DNA of 64,000 nt from Saccharopolyspora elongata (GTDB taxonomy: Bacteria; Actinomycetota; Actinomycetes; Mycobacteriales; Pseudonocardiaceae): the NCBI RefSeq assembly GCF_004348985.1, contig NZ_SMKW01000032.1, positions 40,631-104,630 on the forward strand, written 5' to 3'. Made by a program: the position numbers and the translations under genes. The notes beneath the pieces were generated by a model. That model was not told the DNA's origin. It did not search any database and saw only the letters and a list, made by a program, of their open reading frames with translations. Position 1 is the first letter of the stretch. Each line of letters starts with the position of its first letter. Shown here one piece after another: positions 9,214 to 17,840 of the stretch.

Positions 9214-9259
9214 CCCGTGCGTGTTTTGTGTTGCCATAGCAGCACAAAACACGCACGGG
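9214..9259. terminator. CCCGTGCGTG hairpin terminator (repeat family copy 1)
   Basis: Perfect 17-bp arms CCCGTGCGTGTTTTGTG (9214-9230) and its complement (9243-9259) enclose a 12-nt loop TTGCCATAGCAG. It lies between the convergent hypothetical (+) and DHFR-like (-) genes. It is near-identical to the copy at 10762-10807. Confidence 0.8.
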
Positions 9260-9290
9260 ACCTGACCGGCGGGGTCCGCTGCCGTGGGGA

Positions 9291-9857
9291 TCACCCGGCC
9301 GCGGGGGTGGGCCGGTAGCACAGGCGGACCACGCCCGAGGGGAAGGTCGTCGTGTTGACGAGTTCCAGCCGGACGGGGCCGAGGTCGTCGAAGATCCGCG
9401 GTCCGGTCGCCCACAGGTAGGGGCTGACGTTGAACCAGAGCTCGTCGACGAGGTCGTGGGCGATGAGGTCCCGGGTCAGTTCGCCGGCGCAGGGGACGAT
9501 CAGGTTGCCGTGGTGTTCGTCCTTGAGGCGGCGCACGCTCTCGGCGAGGTCGCCGTCGATCAGGGTGGCGTTCCACTCCAGCGGCCCGGTCAGCGACCGG
9601 GACGCGACGTACTTGGGCATGCCGTTCATCCGGGCCGCGTACGCCTCGAAGCCGGGGACGTCGGCGAGCTGGGGCCAGGCGGCGGCCAATCCCTCGTAGG
9701 TCTTGCGCCCGAGCACCATGGCGTCGGCCGCCTGCCACATCTCCAGCCCGGCCTGCATGCTGTCGGGATCGGTGACCAGCCACCCCTGCGGCTCGGGCGC
9801 TGGTGCTTCGAAGGCGCCGTTGACTGTCATGCCGACGTTGATGATCAGTCGTCCCAC
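9291..9857 (-). CDS. Dihydrofolate reductase/RibD C-terminal-family protein
   Basis: A 188-residue protein of the DHFR-like RibD_C fold. It has LIINVGMTVNGAFEAP at the N-terminus, MVLGRKTYEGLAAAWP as the nucleotide-binding segment and NLIVPCAGELTRDLIAHDLVDELWF near the C-terminus. Such proteins are small NADPH-dependent reductases of mostly unknown substrate. The start GTG 9857 is preceded by AGGAGC and overlaps the 3' end of the upstream ArsR-SRPBCC gene by 13 nt. A later ATG would delete the first beta strand. It is co-transcribed with and probably controlled by that ArsR-type protein. Confidence 0.85.
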   Translation of the reverse strand: MGRLIINVGMTVNGAFEAPAPEPQGWLVTDPDSMQAGLEMWQAADAMVLGRKTYEGLAAAWPQLADVPGFEAYAARMNGMPKYVASRSLTGPLEWNATLIDGDLAESVRRLKDEHHGNLIVPCAGELTRDLIAHDLVDELWFNVSPYLWATGPRIFDDLGPVRLELVNTTTFPSGVVRLCYRPTPAAG

Positions 9858-10705
9858 GAGAAGCTCCTGGTGTCGGTGTCGTGCTCGGTGTTGTCGGTGA
9901 GGGTCGCCGCGAGCTTGTCGAGGCACTGGCCGAAGCCGATCTCGATGCCTGCGATGAAGTCGGCGGAGTCGACGGTGCTGTCGGTGATCCGCCAGTGGGC
10001 GTCGAGCTCCGTGCCGGTGTCGGTGGGCCGGAGGCCCAGGTCGACGTGCGCGGTGAAGGCGAGGCCGCCGTCGGGGAGCAGCGGGGAGAGCCGGTAGGTG
10101 AGGCGCTCACCGGGGCGCACGTCCTCGACGACTCCCTCCGCGCGTCCGGCGACCGGGTCCGAGTCGCCGGTGTCCTCGACGTCGCGGTACTCCTGGACGA
10201 TCCGCCCGCCCGGTCGCGCCTCGAAGACGAGCTCGGAGACGCGCAGGTCGTCGGGTGTCCACCAGTGGGCGAGCAGTGCGGGATCGGTCAGGTGGCGCCA
10301 GACCAGCTCGGGACGCCCCGCCAGCGACCGGTGGAACCCGAACGAGCGCCCATCGGCCCACCCGGATTCCTCGGCGGCGCGCCGTTCCGCGTCGAGGCTG
10401 GCCCCGTGGCGGTCGTAGGTCTCGCGCGGGCCGCCGACCTGGTCCGCGGCGTCGGCGAGCCGGTTCAGCGCGGCCGCCAGGTCTCGCAACGGGCCGGGCC
10501 GGAGTGCGTAGATGCGGCGCTGGCCGGTGCGCTGGGAGGTGACGACGCCGGCGCGTTCAAGGGTCTGCAGGTGTTTGGTCGTCTGCGGCTGGCGGGCTTC
10601 GGCGAGCTGGGCCAGGACGCCGACCGAGCGGGGCCGCTCGGCCAACAGGCTCACGAGCCGCCAGCGGGCCGGATCGGCCAGTGCGGCGAGGAATGCTGCG
10701 TCCAT
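9845..10705 (-). CDS. ArsR-type HTH fused to SRPBCC/AHSA1 domain
   Basis: A 286-residue fusion. Residues about 1-90 form an ArsR winged helix (LAALADPARWRLVSLLAERPRSVGVLAQL, QTTKHLQTLERAGVVTSQR). Residues about 120-275 form an SRPBCC (Aha1-like) domain (RPELVWRHLTDPALLAHWWTPDDL and GRIVQEYRDVED). The HTH probably represses its own operon while the START-like cavity senses a hydrophobic ligand; this is an inference from the architecture. The last 13 nt overlap the start of the DHFR-like gene, giving translational coupling. Confidence 0.88.
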   Translation of the reverse strand: MDAAFLAALADPARWRLVSLLAERPRSVGVLAQLAEARQPQTTKHLQTLERAGVVTSQRTGQRRIYALRPGPLRDLAAALNRLADAADQVGGPRETYDRHGASLDAERRAAEESGWADGRSFGFHRSLAGRPELVWRHLTDPALLAHWWTPDDLRVSELVFEARPGGRIVQEYRDVEDTGDSDPVAGRAEGVVEDVRPGERLTYRLSPLLPDGGLAFTAHVDLGLRPTDTGTELDAHWRITDSTVDSADFIAGIEIGFGQCLDKLAATLTDNTEHDTDTRSFSWDD

Positions 10706-10761
10706 GGGCAGGACTATTCGCCATGGAGAATGTTCGTGTCAAGGAATACTTCGCAGGCTGG

Positions 10762-10807
10762 CCCGTGCGTGTTTTGTGCTGCCATGGCGACACAAAACGC
10801 ACACGGG
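10762..10807. terminator. CCCGTGCGTG hairpin terminator (repeat family copy 2)
   Basis: Arms CCCGTGCGTGTTTTGTG (10762-10778) and CACAAAACGCACACGGG (10791-10807) pair with two internal mismatches around the loop CTGCCATGGCGA. It lies immediately downstream of the alpha/beta hydrolase gene (-). It is almost the same sequence as 9214-9259. Confidence 0.75.
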
Positions 10808-10831
10808 TCCTGACCAGCGGATATTCCGTGC

Positions 10832-11494
10832 CTAGGCGGCGGCGAGGAGGATCTTGCGGAAGTCGTCCGGGGCGTCGGCCACGATGTTGTGCCCGATCGG
10901 CAGTGACCGGACGTGCCACGCCGGATCGTTCCGCAGGCGCTCGTAGGTCGAGGCGAACGGGGTGTGCTCGAACTCGGAGCAGAACACGTACTCGCGGCGC
11001 GGAATCCGGTCCAGCGCGCCGGTGAGCCGGATGCTCTGCACCAGCGTGGCCAGCGGATGCGGCGTCGCTCGCGGGCTCAGCACCGGCAGCGGCGCGACCG
11101 AGAGGCCGTCGCCCGCCGAGCCGCCGATGTACCACTGGTGCCAGTAGTCGTCGGTCAGCGACATCACCGAATCGCCGTTCTGCGGCACGAAGGCGTCGAC
11201 GTAGACCAGCGACGCGATCCGCTCCGGCACCCGGTCGGCGGCCCCGGTGATCACCATGCCGGCATAGCTGTGTCCGCACAGGACGACATCGCGCAGGTCC
11301 TCCTCTTCGAGTAGGCGCACCACGTCGTCGATGTGCGTGTCCAGGTTGACCGCGCCGGTCGGCGAGGCCTGCGGGCCGAGGCCGGTCAGCGTCACGGGGT
11401 ACGCCCGGTGTCCCTCGTCGCGCAGCTCCGCGGCCAGCGGCTCGTACCACCATCCGCCGTGGCAGGCGCCGGGAACCAGCACGTAGATCGCCAT
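10832..11494 (-). CDS. Alpha/beta hydrolase
   Basis: A 220-residue alpha/beta hydrolase of the short EstA/methylesterase-like group. It has an N-terminal YVLVPGACHGGWWYEPLA oxyanion segment, the nucleophile elbow VLCGHSYAGM (Ser in GHSYAG), an acidic residue in EYVFCSEFEHTPF, and the His in PIGHNIVADAPDDFRKIL. The start ATG 11494 has GAGACG upstream. There is no signal peptide. Related proteins hydrolyse small esters or amides; the substrate is unknown. It stands alone between hairpins. Confidence 0.85.
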   Translation of the reverse strand: MAIYVLVPGACHGGWWYEPLAAELRDEGHRAYPVTLTGLGPQASPTGAVNLDTHIDDVVRLLEEEDLRDVVLCGHSYAGMVITGAADRVPERIASLVYVDAFVPQNGDSVMSLTDDYWHQWYIGGSAGDGLSVAPLPVLSPRATPHPLATLVQSIRLTGALDRIPRREYVFCSEFEHTPFASTYERLRNDPAWHVRSLPIGHNIVADAPDDFRKILLAAA

Positions 11495-11577
11495 GTCACG
11501 TCTCCTTCGAGGTCGTCGTGACAACAACCCTAGGAGCCGTTTAGGACAGGAACTGTCCACAAGAAAACCTTCTTGGA

Positions 11578-11634
11578 CGTGAGTGAACGGCCCGTTCGCC
11601 TCGATAGGCGGCGCGAACGGGCCGTTCGCTCACG
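11578..11634. terminator. CGTGAGTG hairpin terminator (repeat family copy 3)
   Basis: Arms of 22 bp with one mismatch (11578-11599 and 11613-11634) begin CGTGAGTGAACGGCCCGTTC and enclose a 13-nt loop. It overlaps the stop codon of the MarR gene and is placed to terminate it. Confidence 0.75.
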
Positions 11635-12106
11635 ACGACGTGCCGAACCACCCCGGAACGTCGAGGCGGAACGTCTCCGCCGGCGTCATGGTGCGCAAGT
11701 CTGCTTCCAGCTCCCGAAGCCGCTGCGCGCCAAGGGTTTTCGCCCACTGCGACCGGAGTGCTTCGAAGATCGCCGCCGAGCGGGCGAGCACGTCGACCCC
11801 TCGGTCGGTGAGCCGGATCAGCTTCCGCCGCGCATCCGCCGCGTCATCGGCCCGCTCGACGTAGCCGAGGCTCGCCAGGCGGTCCACCGTCTTGCCCGCG
11901 GCCTGCTTGGAGACGCCGAGCCTGCGGCCCAGCTCGCTGGCCGTCGCGCCGTCGCGCCCGATCGCCTGCAGGGCGAATCCGTGCGCCGGGCGCACCTCGG
12001 GATGTCCCTGCGCGGCCAGTTCGGCGTGCAGCTGGTCGATCAGCGAGCGGAACCCCGCGAACAGCAGCAGGGGCAGCTCGAATCCGTGTGCTTCAGTCGT
12101 TGCCAT
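11630..12106 (-). CDS. MarR-family transcriptional regulator
   Basis: A 158-residue winged-helix protein. It has the HTH segment TASELGRRLGVSKQAAGKTVDRLASLGYVERADD (residues about 60-95) and the wing DARRKLIRLTDRG. ATG 12106 has no clear Shine-Dalgarno sequence, so the message may be leaderless or start at TTG 12115. It is divergent from an AhpD-like gene with a perfect TCGACAAC palindrome between them, implying repression of both. MarR/OhrR-type proteins often sense oxidants, although this one has no conspicuous N-terminal Cys. Confidence 0.88.
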   Translation of the reverse strand: MATTEAHGFELPLLLFAGFRSLIDQLHAELAAQGHPEVRPAHGFALQAIGRDGATASELGRRLGVSKQAAGKTVDRLASLGYVERADDAADARRKLIRLTDRGVDVLARSAAIFEALRSQWAKTLGAQRLRELEADLRTMTPAETFRLDVPGWFGTSS

Positions 12107-12108
12107 AT

Positions 12109-12147
12109 TCGACAACCTGGTTTACCTTTTCGACAACCATGTTGTCG
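12109..12147. promoter_or_regulatory. Probable MarR operator
   Basis: A perfect inverted repeat TCGACAAC-CAT-GTTGTCGA (12130-12147), plus a further TCGACAAC half-site at 12109-12116 next to the marR start. The position between divergent marR and the AhpD-like gene indicates autoregulation and control of the enzyme. Confidence 0.7.
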
Positions 12148-12186
12148 ATTCTAGGCGCCGGAGGGCGCCAACTGGAACGGGGGAAC

Positions 12187-12750
12187 ATGTTCACCGACCA
12201 CACGGTGGAGTCCGCGCCCGCCGAGTCGCGGCGGGCCATGGAAGCCACCGCAAAGCGCCTCGGCCACCTGCCGGCGGCGATCGGGCGACTCGCCGAGTCG
12301 CCGCACCTGCTCGACGGATTCCTCAAGCTCAGCGCCATGTTCGAGGCGACCACGCTGGACCCGCTCGCCCGCGAGACCGTGATCCTCACGATCGCCACCC
12401 GCAACGAGTGCCATCTCTGCGTCGCGATGCACACAGCCAAGCTGACCACCATGGGCGCGAGCCCCGGGACCATCGCCGCGCTGCGCGACGGTGAACCGCT
12501 GGACGATCCGCGCCTGGAGGCGATCCGGGAGTTCGCGGTCCAGGTGGTGGAGCGGGCCGGGGCGGTGGAACCCGAAGCGCTGCAAGCATTCCTGGCGCAC
12601 GGCTACACGACCCGCAATGCGCTCGAAGTGGTCCTCGGCATCGGCGCCTACACGATGTCCACGCTGGCGAACCGGCTGGTCGAAGCGCCGCTCGACGAGT
12701 GGCTCGAACCCTTCGCCTGGCCGGGGCTCAGCGGGTCAGCAGGGAGGTGA
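12187..12750 (+). CDS. AhpD-like carboxymuconolactone decarboxylase-family protein
   Basis: A 187-residue peroxidase-like protein. The redox site NECHLCVAMH has Cys75, Cys78 and His82, as in AhpD-like alkylhydroperoxidases that use a CxxC relay. The start ATG 12187 is preceded by GGGGGA. It is divergent from marR across a palindrome and so is probably induced by oxidants or electrophiles. Its 3' end overlaps the convergent GntR gene by 23 nt. Confidence 0.88.
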   Translation: MFTDHTVESAPAESRRAMEATAKRLGHLPAAIGRLAESPHLLDGFLKLSAMFEATTLDPLARETVILTIATRNECHLCVAMHTAKLTTMGASPGTIAALRDGEPLDDPRLEAIREFAVQVVERAGAVEPEALQAFLAHGYTTRNALEVVLGIGAYTMSTLANRLVEAPLDEWLEPFAWPGLSGSAGR

Positions 12751-13477
12751 CCTTCACCGCGGTGCTGTTGATCCACACGTCCGAGTACTCCACGGCCTGG
12801 CCATCGCGGGTGTAGGTCACCTGCTCCAGGTACAGCACCGGGGTGCCCGCCGGGACCTCCAGGGCCTCCGCGACGTCCTCGCGGGCGGGGTCGGCGCTGA
12901 AGGTCCGCCGGCCCTCGGCGACCGGCAGGCCGTAGGACTCCTCCAGCACGTCGAACAGCGAATGCCGCTCGAAGTCGACCTTCTCGATGCCGGGGCAGAG
13001 ATCCGCGCGCACCCAGTTGACCAGGTACGCGAGCGGCCCCTGCGCGCCCCGGAAGATCCGGACCAGCTTCAGCCCGGGCGTGCCCGGCGGCGCGCCGAGG
13101 AGGGCCTGCACGGTCATCTGCAGGCCCTCCAACCGGGCACCGATCACCTGGACGTCCAGCGCGAACCCCTGCGCGCGGAAGTCCTCGGACAGCGAGTGCA
13201 GCCGCTGCGCGATCCGCGGCTCCAGCACGCCCGTGGTGACGAACGTGCCGCGGCCGCGGGTCTGCGTGAGCAGCCCCTCCTCGATGAGGACGGCCATCGC
13301 CTTCCGCAACGTCCCGCGGCTGACCCCCAGCTGCTCCGCGAGCGCGGGCTCCGGCGGCAGCTTGAAGTGCGCCGGCCACTGTCCACTGAGGATGTCATCG
13401 CGGAACACCGCCGCGATCTGCACGTGCAGCGGCTCGGGTGCGTCGCGCGAGATGCGCGACGCTTCGGTCTCCGTCAC
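12728..13477 (-). CDS. GntR-family regulator, HutC/UTRA type
   Basis: A 249-residue regulator. The N-terminal winged helix spans residues about 12-75 (PLHVQIAAVFRDDILSGQW, LAEQLGVSRGTLRKAMAVL), followed by a UTRA effector domain (AQRLHSLSEDFRAQGF to the C-terminus). The start GTG 13477 has GGGGGG upstream. It lies immediately downstream of the deoC-like gene on the same strand, which suggests it controls the nucleoside catabolic cluster; the palindrome at 15317-15336 is the likely site. UTRA proteins usually sense a sugar or sugar phosphate. Confidence 0.88.
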   Translation of the reverse strand: MTETEASRISRDAPEPLHVQIAAVFRDDILSGQWPAHFKLPPEPALAEQLGVSRGTLRKAMAVLIEEGLLTQTRGRGTFVTTGVLEPRIAQRLHSLSEDFRAQGFALDVQVIGARLEGLQMTVQALLGAPPGTPGLKLVRIFRGAQGPLAYLVNWVRADLCPGIEKVDFERHSLFDVLEESYGLPVAEGRRTFSADPAREDVAEALEVPAGTPVLYLEQVTYTRDGQAVEYSDVWINSTAVKVTSLLTR

Positions 13478-13515
13478 CTGACCCCCCGGTGTTGCGCGCC
13501 TTCGACGATCACGAC

Positions 13516-14205
13516 TCAGTATGACGAAGCGGCCTCGCCGCCCGTGACGATCGCGATGCCGGCGCTGGTGCCCAGCAGCGATGCGCCCGCGTCGAGCAGC
13601 GAAACCGCCTGCTCGACGGTCTTGATTCCGCCCGAGGCCTTGACCGCGACGCCCGGCCGGGCGCGTTCGACCAGGTAGGCGATGCTGTCCGGGTTCGCGA
13701 TCTCGACCGCCCCGCTGCTGGCGTTCTTCAGGTAGGCCGCCCCGGCGTCCATCGCCAGCTCGACCGCGCGCTCCCGCTCGGCTGCGGTGAACTTCGGCAG
13801 CTCCAGCATGACCTTCACGGGAATCCCGGCGGCTTCCACCACGGCGGCGATGTCGTCCCGGAACTCCTGCTCCATGCCGCTGCGCAGCCAGCCGACCTGC
13901 ACGCCCATGTCCAGCTGGTCGGCGCCGGCCTCGGCGATGGCACGAGCCTCGGCGGCCTTGCCGGCGGAGGTCATCGAGCCGACGGTGGGGAAGTCCAGGG
14001 CGCTGGCGACCTGCACGCCGGTGCCGCGCAGCCGCTCGGCGACCAGCGGAACCCACGACGCCGGGACCATCGCGGCGTTGAAGCCGAAGCGCACGGCCTC
14101 CTCGCAGTGCCGGATCATGTCGTCGCGCGTGATGCCGATGTCGATGGCGGTGTGCTGGATGAACGGTGCGAGGGAAGCCGGTTGGTCGGCCGAGTAACTA
14201 GGCAC
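13516..14205 (-). CDS. deoC: Deoxyribose-phosphate aldolase-like protein
   Basis: A 229-residue TIM-barrel aldolase of the DeoC/LacD group. The expected reaction is 2-deoxyribose 5-phosphate to acetaldehyde and glyceraldehyde 3-phosphate. Visible landmarks are DMIRHCEEAVRFGFNAAMV, VKVMLELPKFT, YLKNASSGAVEI (Lys at the Schiff-base position) and VAVKASGGIKT. The usual KTSTG is changed to KNASSG, so a different aldol substrate is possible. The start GTG 14205 has AAAGGTG six bases upstream. It clusters with a ribokinase, a nucleoside hydrolase, a transporter and a GntR protein, which supports nucleoside-sugar catabolism. Confidence 0.8.
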   Translation of the reverse strand: MPSYSADQPASLAPFIQHTAIDIGITRDDMIRHCEEAVRFGFNAAMVPASWVPLVAERLRGTGVQVASALDFPTVGSMTSAGKAAEARAIAEAGADQLDMGVQVGWLRSGMEQEFRDDIAAVVEAAGIPVKVMLELPKFTAAERERAVELAMDAGAAYLKNASSGAVEIANPDSIAYLVERARPGVAVKASGGIKTVEQAVSLLDAGASLLGTSAGIAIVTGGEAASSY

Positions 14206-14406
14206 GTCGATCACCTTTCGTCGAGCGAGTGTTCCAACGGTGGTTGCATAGCGGTGCGGGTAGCGGAACCTCAGCGGCCTTCTCGGCTCCGGGATCCCCG
14301 ACTTATGTATGTCCAATACGCGGCGCTGGGGCTGTCCTCGCGAGAAGACCGCTGAGAACCCGCGGCGGTGCAAGCTGAGTCCCACACCACAAGCGGCTCC
14401 CGCCGC

Positions 14407-15303
14407 TTATAAAGCAGGTCCTAGATCTTCGGAGTGGGGCAGGCCGGGGATCACCTCGTGGTGGGCGACGGCGAACGCCCCGGCCGCGGCGGCGTAGCGG
14501 GCGGCGCGGCGCAGGTCCCAGCCGCGGCACCACGCGACGGCGAAGGCGGCGTTGAACGCGTCGCCCGCGCCGGTGGTGTCCACGACGCGAGCCGCCCGGA
14601 CCGGCGGGATGTGCGTGCGATCGGTGCCGTCGTCCACGTAGGCACCGTCGGTTCCGCAGGTCAGCGCGATGGTCGAGGAAAACCGCTCGCGCAGCGCGTC
14701 CAGCAGGACGTCCGGGTCGGTGGTGTCCAGGCCGGTCAGCACCTGGGCCTCGGTGAGGTTCGGGGTGAGGAGGTCGACCAGGTCCGCGGCGTCCTGCGGC
14801 AGATCGCGGGCCGGGGCCGGGTTGAACAGAACCCGGGTGCCGCGGTCGGCGGCGGTCCGCACCGCGGAAACGACCACGTCGGCGGGGATCTCGTTGCAGA
14901 CCATCAGCAGGTCGGCGGCGGCGATGACGTCGGCGAAGCCGCCGACGTGCGCCGGGCGGAGCAGGTCGAGGGCGCCGGGCGCGACGATGATCCGGTTCTC
15001 GCCGTCGTCCTCGACGAGGATCACGCCGGTCATGGTCGACGCGTCGACGGTGACGACGGCGCTCGCGTCCACGCCCTCGTGCCGCCACAGCTCGCGGCCC
15101 TGCGCGCCGAGCACGTCGTCGCCGATCGCGGTCAGCAGCGAGACTTCCGCGCCCAGCCGCGCGGCGCCGATGGCCTGGTTCGACCCCTTGCCGCCGGGGC
15201 CGAGCGAGAAGGCGGCCCCGCCGAGCGTCTCCCCGCGCCCCGGCATCCGGCTGGTGCGCATGGTCATTCCCGTGCCGTAGCTGCCGACAACCGCGATCCG
15301 CAT
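14407..15303 (-). CDS. rbsK: PfkB-family sugar kinase, ribokinase-like
   Basis: A 298-residue PfkB kinase that probably phosphorylates ribose or deoxyribose at C5 with ATP. The family signature is clear: GPGGKGSNQAIGAARLG near the N-terminus, and VVDTTGAGDAFNAAFAVAW with the catalytic Asp in GAGD near residue 245. The start ATG 15303 has GGGAGG upstream. About 200 nt without a clear gene separates it from the deoC-like gene, and it is divergent from a nucleoside hydrolase with a shared palindromic operator. It would phosphorylate the sugar that the hydrolase releases, feeding the aldolase. Confidence 0.9.
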   Translation of the reverse strand: MRIAVVGSYGTGMTMRTSRMPGRGETLGGAAFSLGPGGKGSNQAIGAARLGAEVSLLTAIGDDVLGAQGRELWRHEGVDASAVVTVDASTMTGVILVEDDGENRIIVAPGALDLLRPAHVGGFADVIAAADLLMVCNEIPADVVVSAVRTAADRGTRVLFNPAPARDLPQDAADLVDLLTPNLTEAQVLTGLDTTDPDVLLDALRERFSSTIALTCGTDGAYVDDGTDRTHIPPVRAARVVDTTGAGDAFNAAFAVAWCRGWDLRRAARYAAAAGAFAVAHHEVIPGLPHSEDLGPAL

Positions 15304-15316
15304 GACACCTCCCTGG

Positions 15317-15336
15317 TATGTACAAAAGTGTACATA
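15317..15336. promoter_or_regulatory. GntR-type operator between ribokinase and nucleoside hydrolase
   Basis: Perfect inverted repeat TATGTACA-AAAG-TGTACATA (8-bp arms, 4-nt spacer) just upstream of the ribokinase start and facing the nucleoside hydrolase gene. The GT-rich/AC-rich half-sites fit the form bound by GntR/HutC proteins, and such a protein is encoded in the cluster. Confidence 0.65.
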
Positions 15337-15442
15337 TGTGAGTCCGGTAGGCCCCGATTGACGCGTCAACAGGGCAGACTTACAGTACATCCGGCTTTGC
15401 CAAGTGAACAAAGACGTGAACAATGGCCGCACTGGAGACGTC

Positions 15443-16408
15443 ATGCCTGAGCGCATCCCACTGGTGATCGACACCGACACGGCGCAGGACGACTGCATCG
15501 CCCTGCTCGCGGGCCTGCTCGACCCCCGAGCCGACCTGCGCGCCGTGACGATGGTCGCCGGCAACGTCGACTTCGGCCACCAGGTCCGCAACGCCTACCT
15601 GACCTGCAACGTCGCCGGACGGCTCGGCGAGGTCCCGATCCACCTCGGCTGCCGCCGCCCGATGGTCCGGGCGTGGGAGAGCGCGGAGAACGTGCACGGC
15701 GACGGCGCGGGCGGCCTGGCGATGGACATGACGGACTGCGACCCGGAGCCCGAGCACGCGGTGGACGCGCTGCTCCGGCTGGCCGCGGAGAACCCCGGCG
15801 AGCTGTCGATCGTCGCGATCGGCCCGCTGACCAACATCGCGACGGCCGTCGTGAAGGACCCGAACTTCGTCCGGAACGTCAAAACCCTCTACGTGATGGG
15901 CGGTTCCAACAACGCCCGAGGCAACATCACCGCAGCGGCGGAGTTCAACTTCTACGTCGACCCCGAGGCGGCGAAGACGGTGTTCGCGGCGGGCTTCGAG
16001 ATCGTCGTGGTCCCGTGGGCGCCGCTCACCCTGGACCAGGCGGTGTTCGCGCAGCCGGCGCTGGACGAGATCGCGGCGCTGGGCACCCCGCTGTCGGACT
16101 TCTTCACCCGGGTCTGCGCGGCGACGCTGGATTTCGACCGCAGCGTCGGCATCGACGGCACCACCCACCCCGACTCGCTGACGGCGGCGGTCCTCCTGCA
16201 CCCCGAGCTGATCCGCAGCAGCGCCCGCTACCACGTCGACGTGGAGACGGCGGGCGAGCTGACCCGCGGCTACGCGGCGATGTCCTGGGGAGTCCACGGC
16301 CTGGCGGCGAACGCGACGGTCGTCGAGGAGATCGACGCCGAAGCGTTCTTCGAATACATCAAGGGCCTGCTGGCCACGAAGACCACCCCGGCCCGCGAAA
16401 TCGCCTGA
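15443..16408 (+). CDS. Inosine-uridine-preferring nucleoside hydrolase family protein
   Basis: A 321-residue nucleoside N-ribohydrolase that cleaves nucleosides to base and (deoxy)ribose. The Ca2+-binding signature DxDxxxDD is present as DTDTAQDD near the N-terminus (residues 9-16), with LSIVAIGPLTNIATAV, the LYVMGGS motif and EFNFYVDPEAAK. The usual Gly of DTDPGxDD is replaced. The start ATG 15443 follows a GGAG. It heads an operon with the MFS transporter (31-nt gap) and is divergent from ribokinase. Confidence 0.9.
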   Translation: MPERIPLVIDTDTAQDDCIALLAGLLDPRADLRAVTMVAGNVDFGHQVRNAYLTCNVAGRLGEVPIHLGCRRPMVRAWESAENVHGDGAGGLAMDMTDCDPEPEHAVDALLRLAAENPGELSIVAIGPLTNIATAVVKDPNFVRNVKTLYVMGGSNNARGNITAAAEFNFYVDPEAAKTVFAAGFEIVVVPWAPLTLDQAVFAQPALDEIAALGTPLSDFFTRVCAATLDFDRSVGIDGTTHPDSLTAAVLLHPELIRSSARYHVDVETAGELTRGYAAMSWGVHGLAANATVVEEIDAEAFFEYIKGLLATKTTPAREIA

Positions 16409-16439
16409 CCGCCCGGGCTTCACGAGCGAGAGCGCTGAG

Positions 16440-17840
16440 ATGACTGCAACTGCCCCGCCGCGCGTCGCGGCCCGCCCGCCACTGGTGCTCACGGCCCTGC
16501 TGGTGGCGGTGGCCAGCTTCCAGATGAACGCGACCATGCTGTCGCCGGCCATCGACAACATGGCGACGTCGTTGAACACGGACGTCGGCACGATCGGCCT
16601 GACGGCAACGGTGTTCCTGTTCGTGGCGGGCCTCGCGGGCGTGGTGCTGCCCCGCTACAGCGACATCATCGGCCGCCGCCGCGCGCTGTTCGGTTCGATC
16701 GCGGTGATGGCGGCGGGCAGCCTGATCGCGACGATCGCACCGAACGTCGAGGTGCTGATGGCCGGCCGAGCCCTGCAAGGTGCCTGCGGCGCAACGATCT
16801 CCCTCGGCATCCTGACGCTGCGCGACATCCTGCCGACCAAGCAGTTCGGCCGCTACCTGGGCATCCTGACGGCGGTGAACAGCGGCGTCGCGGGCGTGGA
16901 CACGCTGCTGGGCGGCGTCATCACGGACACGATCGGCTTCCGGGGCATCTTCGGCTTCACCTTCGCCCTGGAGGTGATCGCGGTGGTGATGATCGGAGCC
17001 TGGGTCCCGGACTCGGAGCGCACGGGCACCCGAATGGACTGGAAGGGCGCGGCGGTGATCTGCCTGGCCCTGCTAGGCCTGAACGCCTGGCTCTCGCTCG
17101 GCCCGACGGTGGGCTGGTTCGCCCCGTGGCCACTGGCGTGCCTGGCGGCGGGCCTGGCGCTCCTGGTGGTGTTCTGGCTGGTGGAACGCGGCCAGTCCGA
17201 CCCGCTCCTACCGCTGCCGGCCCTGCGCAGCCGAGGCGTCTGGGGCCTCCTGGTGACGACGTTCTGCACGATGGCCTCGATCTTCGCGGTCCTGACGTTC
17301 GTGTACCCGACGCTGGCCCAGAACGCGGCGGCGGGCTTCGGCTACGACGGCACGACGACGGCCCTGATGTTCCTGATGCCCTACGCCCTGGCGGGCTGGA
17401 TCCTGGCGCCCCTAGCGGGAACCCTGGCGCCGAAGATCGGCTACCGGAAGATGCTGAGAATCGGCCTGGTGGGAAACCTGGCGCTGATCGCAGCAACGGT
17501 GTTCGCGGTGAAGTCCCCATGGCTCCTGTTCGCACTGGTGGCGCTGATGGGTGTGTCCTACGCGGCGTGCGCAGCAACGGCCCTGAACGGAATGGGAGTG
17601 ATCTACGCCCCCAAGGAGTCCCCAGGAATCCTCCCAGGCCTGAACGCAACGATGTTCAACCTCGGAGCCTCGGTAGGCATCGGAGTCCTGTCAGGCCTCG
17701 CGGCCCAGGGAACCCCGGAAGGCGCAACGAACCCGGCAGGCTTCACAACGGCACTGGTGGTCGCGACGGCGATCTCGGCAGCGGCCCTGCTGGCGTCCTT
17801 CGTCCTACCAGGCAAGCAAAGCTCGACAGAGAAGGTCTGA
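16440..17840 (+). CDS. MFS transporter, DHA-like, in the nucleoside cluster
   Basis: A 466-residue major facilitator. It has ATMLSPAIDNMATSLNTDVGTIGL and YSDIIGRRRALFGSIAVMAAG (motif A), followed by about 14 hydrophobic segments. It lies 31 nt downstream of the nucleoside hydrolase and is probably cotranscribed, so a nucleoside or base substrate is inferred; the closest family (EmrB/QacA-like) mostly exports drugs. Codon choice drifts toward A-ending codons in the last 200 codons, unlike its neighbours. Confidence 0.85.
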   Translation: MTATAPPRVAARPPLVLTALLVAVASFQMNATMLSPAIDNMATSLNTDVGTIGLTATVFLFVAGLAGVVLPRYSDIIGRRRALFGSIAVMAAGSLIATIAPNVEVLMAGRALQGACGATISLGILTLRDILPTKQFGRYLGILTAVNSGVAGVDTLLGGVITDTIGFRGIFGFTFALEVIAVVMIGAWVPDSERTGTRMDWKGAAVICLALLGLNAWLSLGPTVGWFAPWPLACLAAGLALLVVFWLVERGQSDPLLPLPALRSRGVWGLLVTTFCTMASIFAVLTFVYPTLAQNAAAGFGYDGTTTALMFLMPYALAGWILAPLAGTLAPKIGYRKMLRIGLVGNLALIAATVFAVKSPWLLFALVALMGVSYAACAATALNGMGVIYAPKESPGILPGLNATMFNLGASVGIGVLSGLAAQGTPEGATNPAGFTTALVVATAISAAALLASFVLPGKQSSTEKV

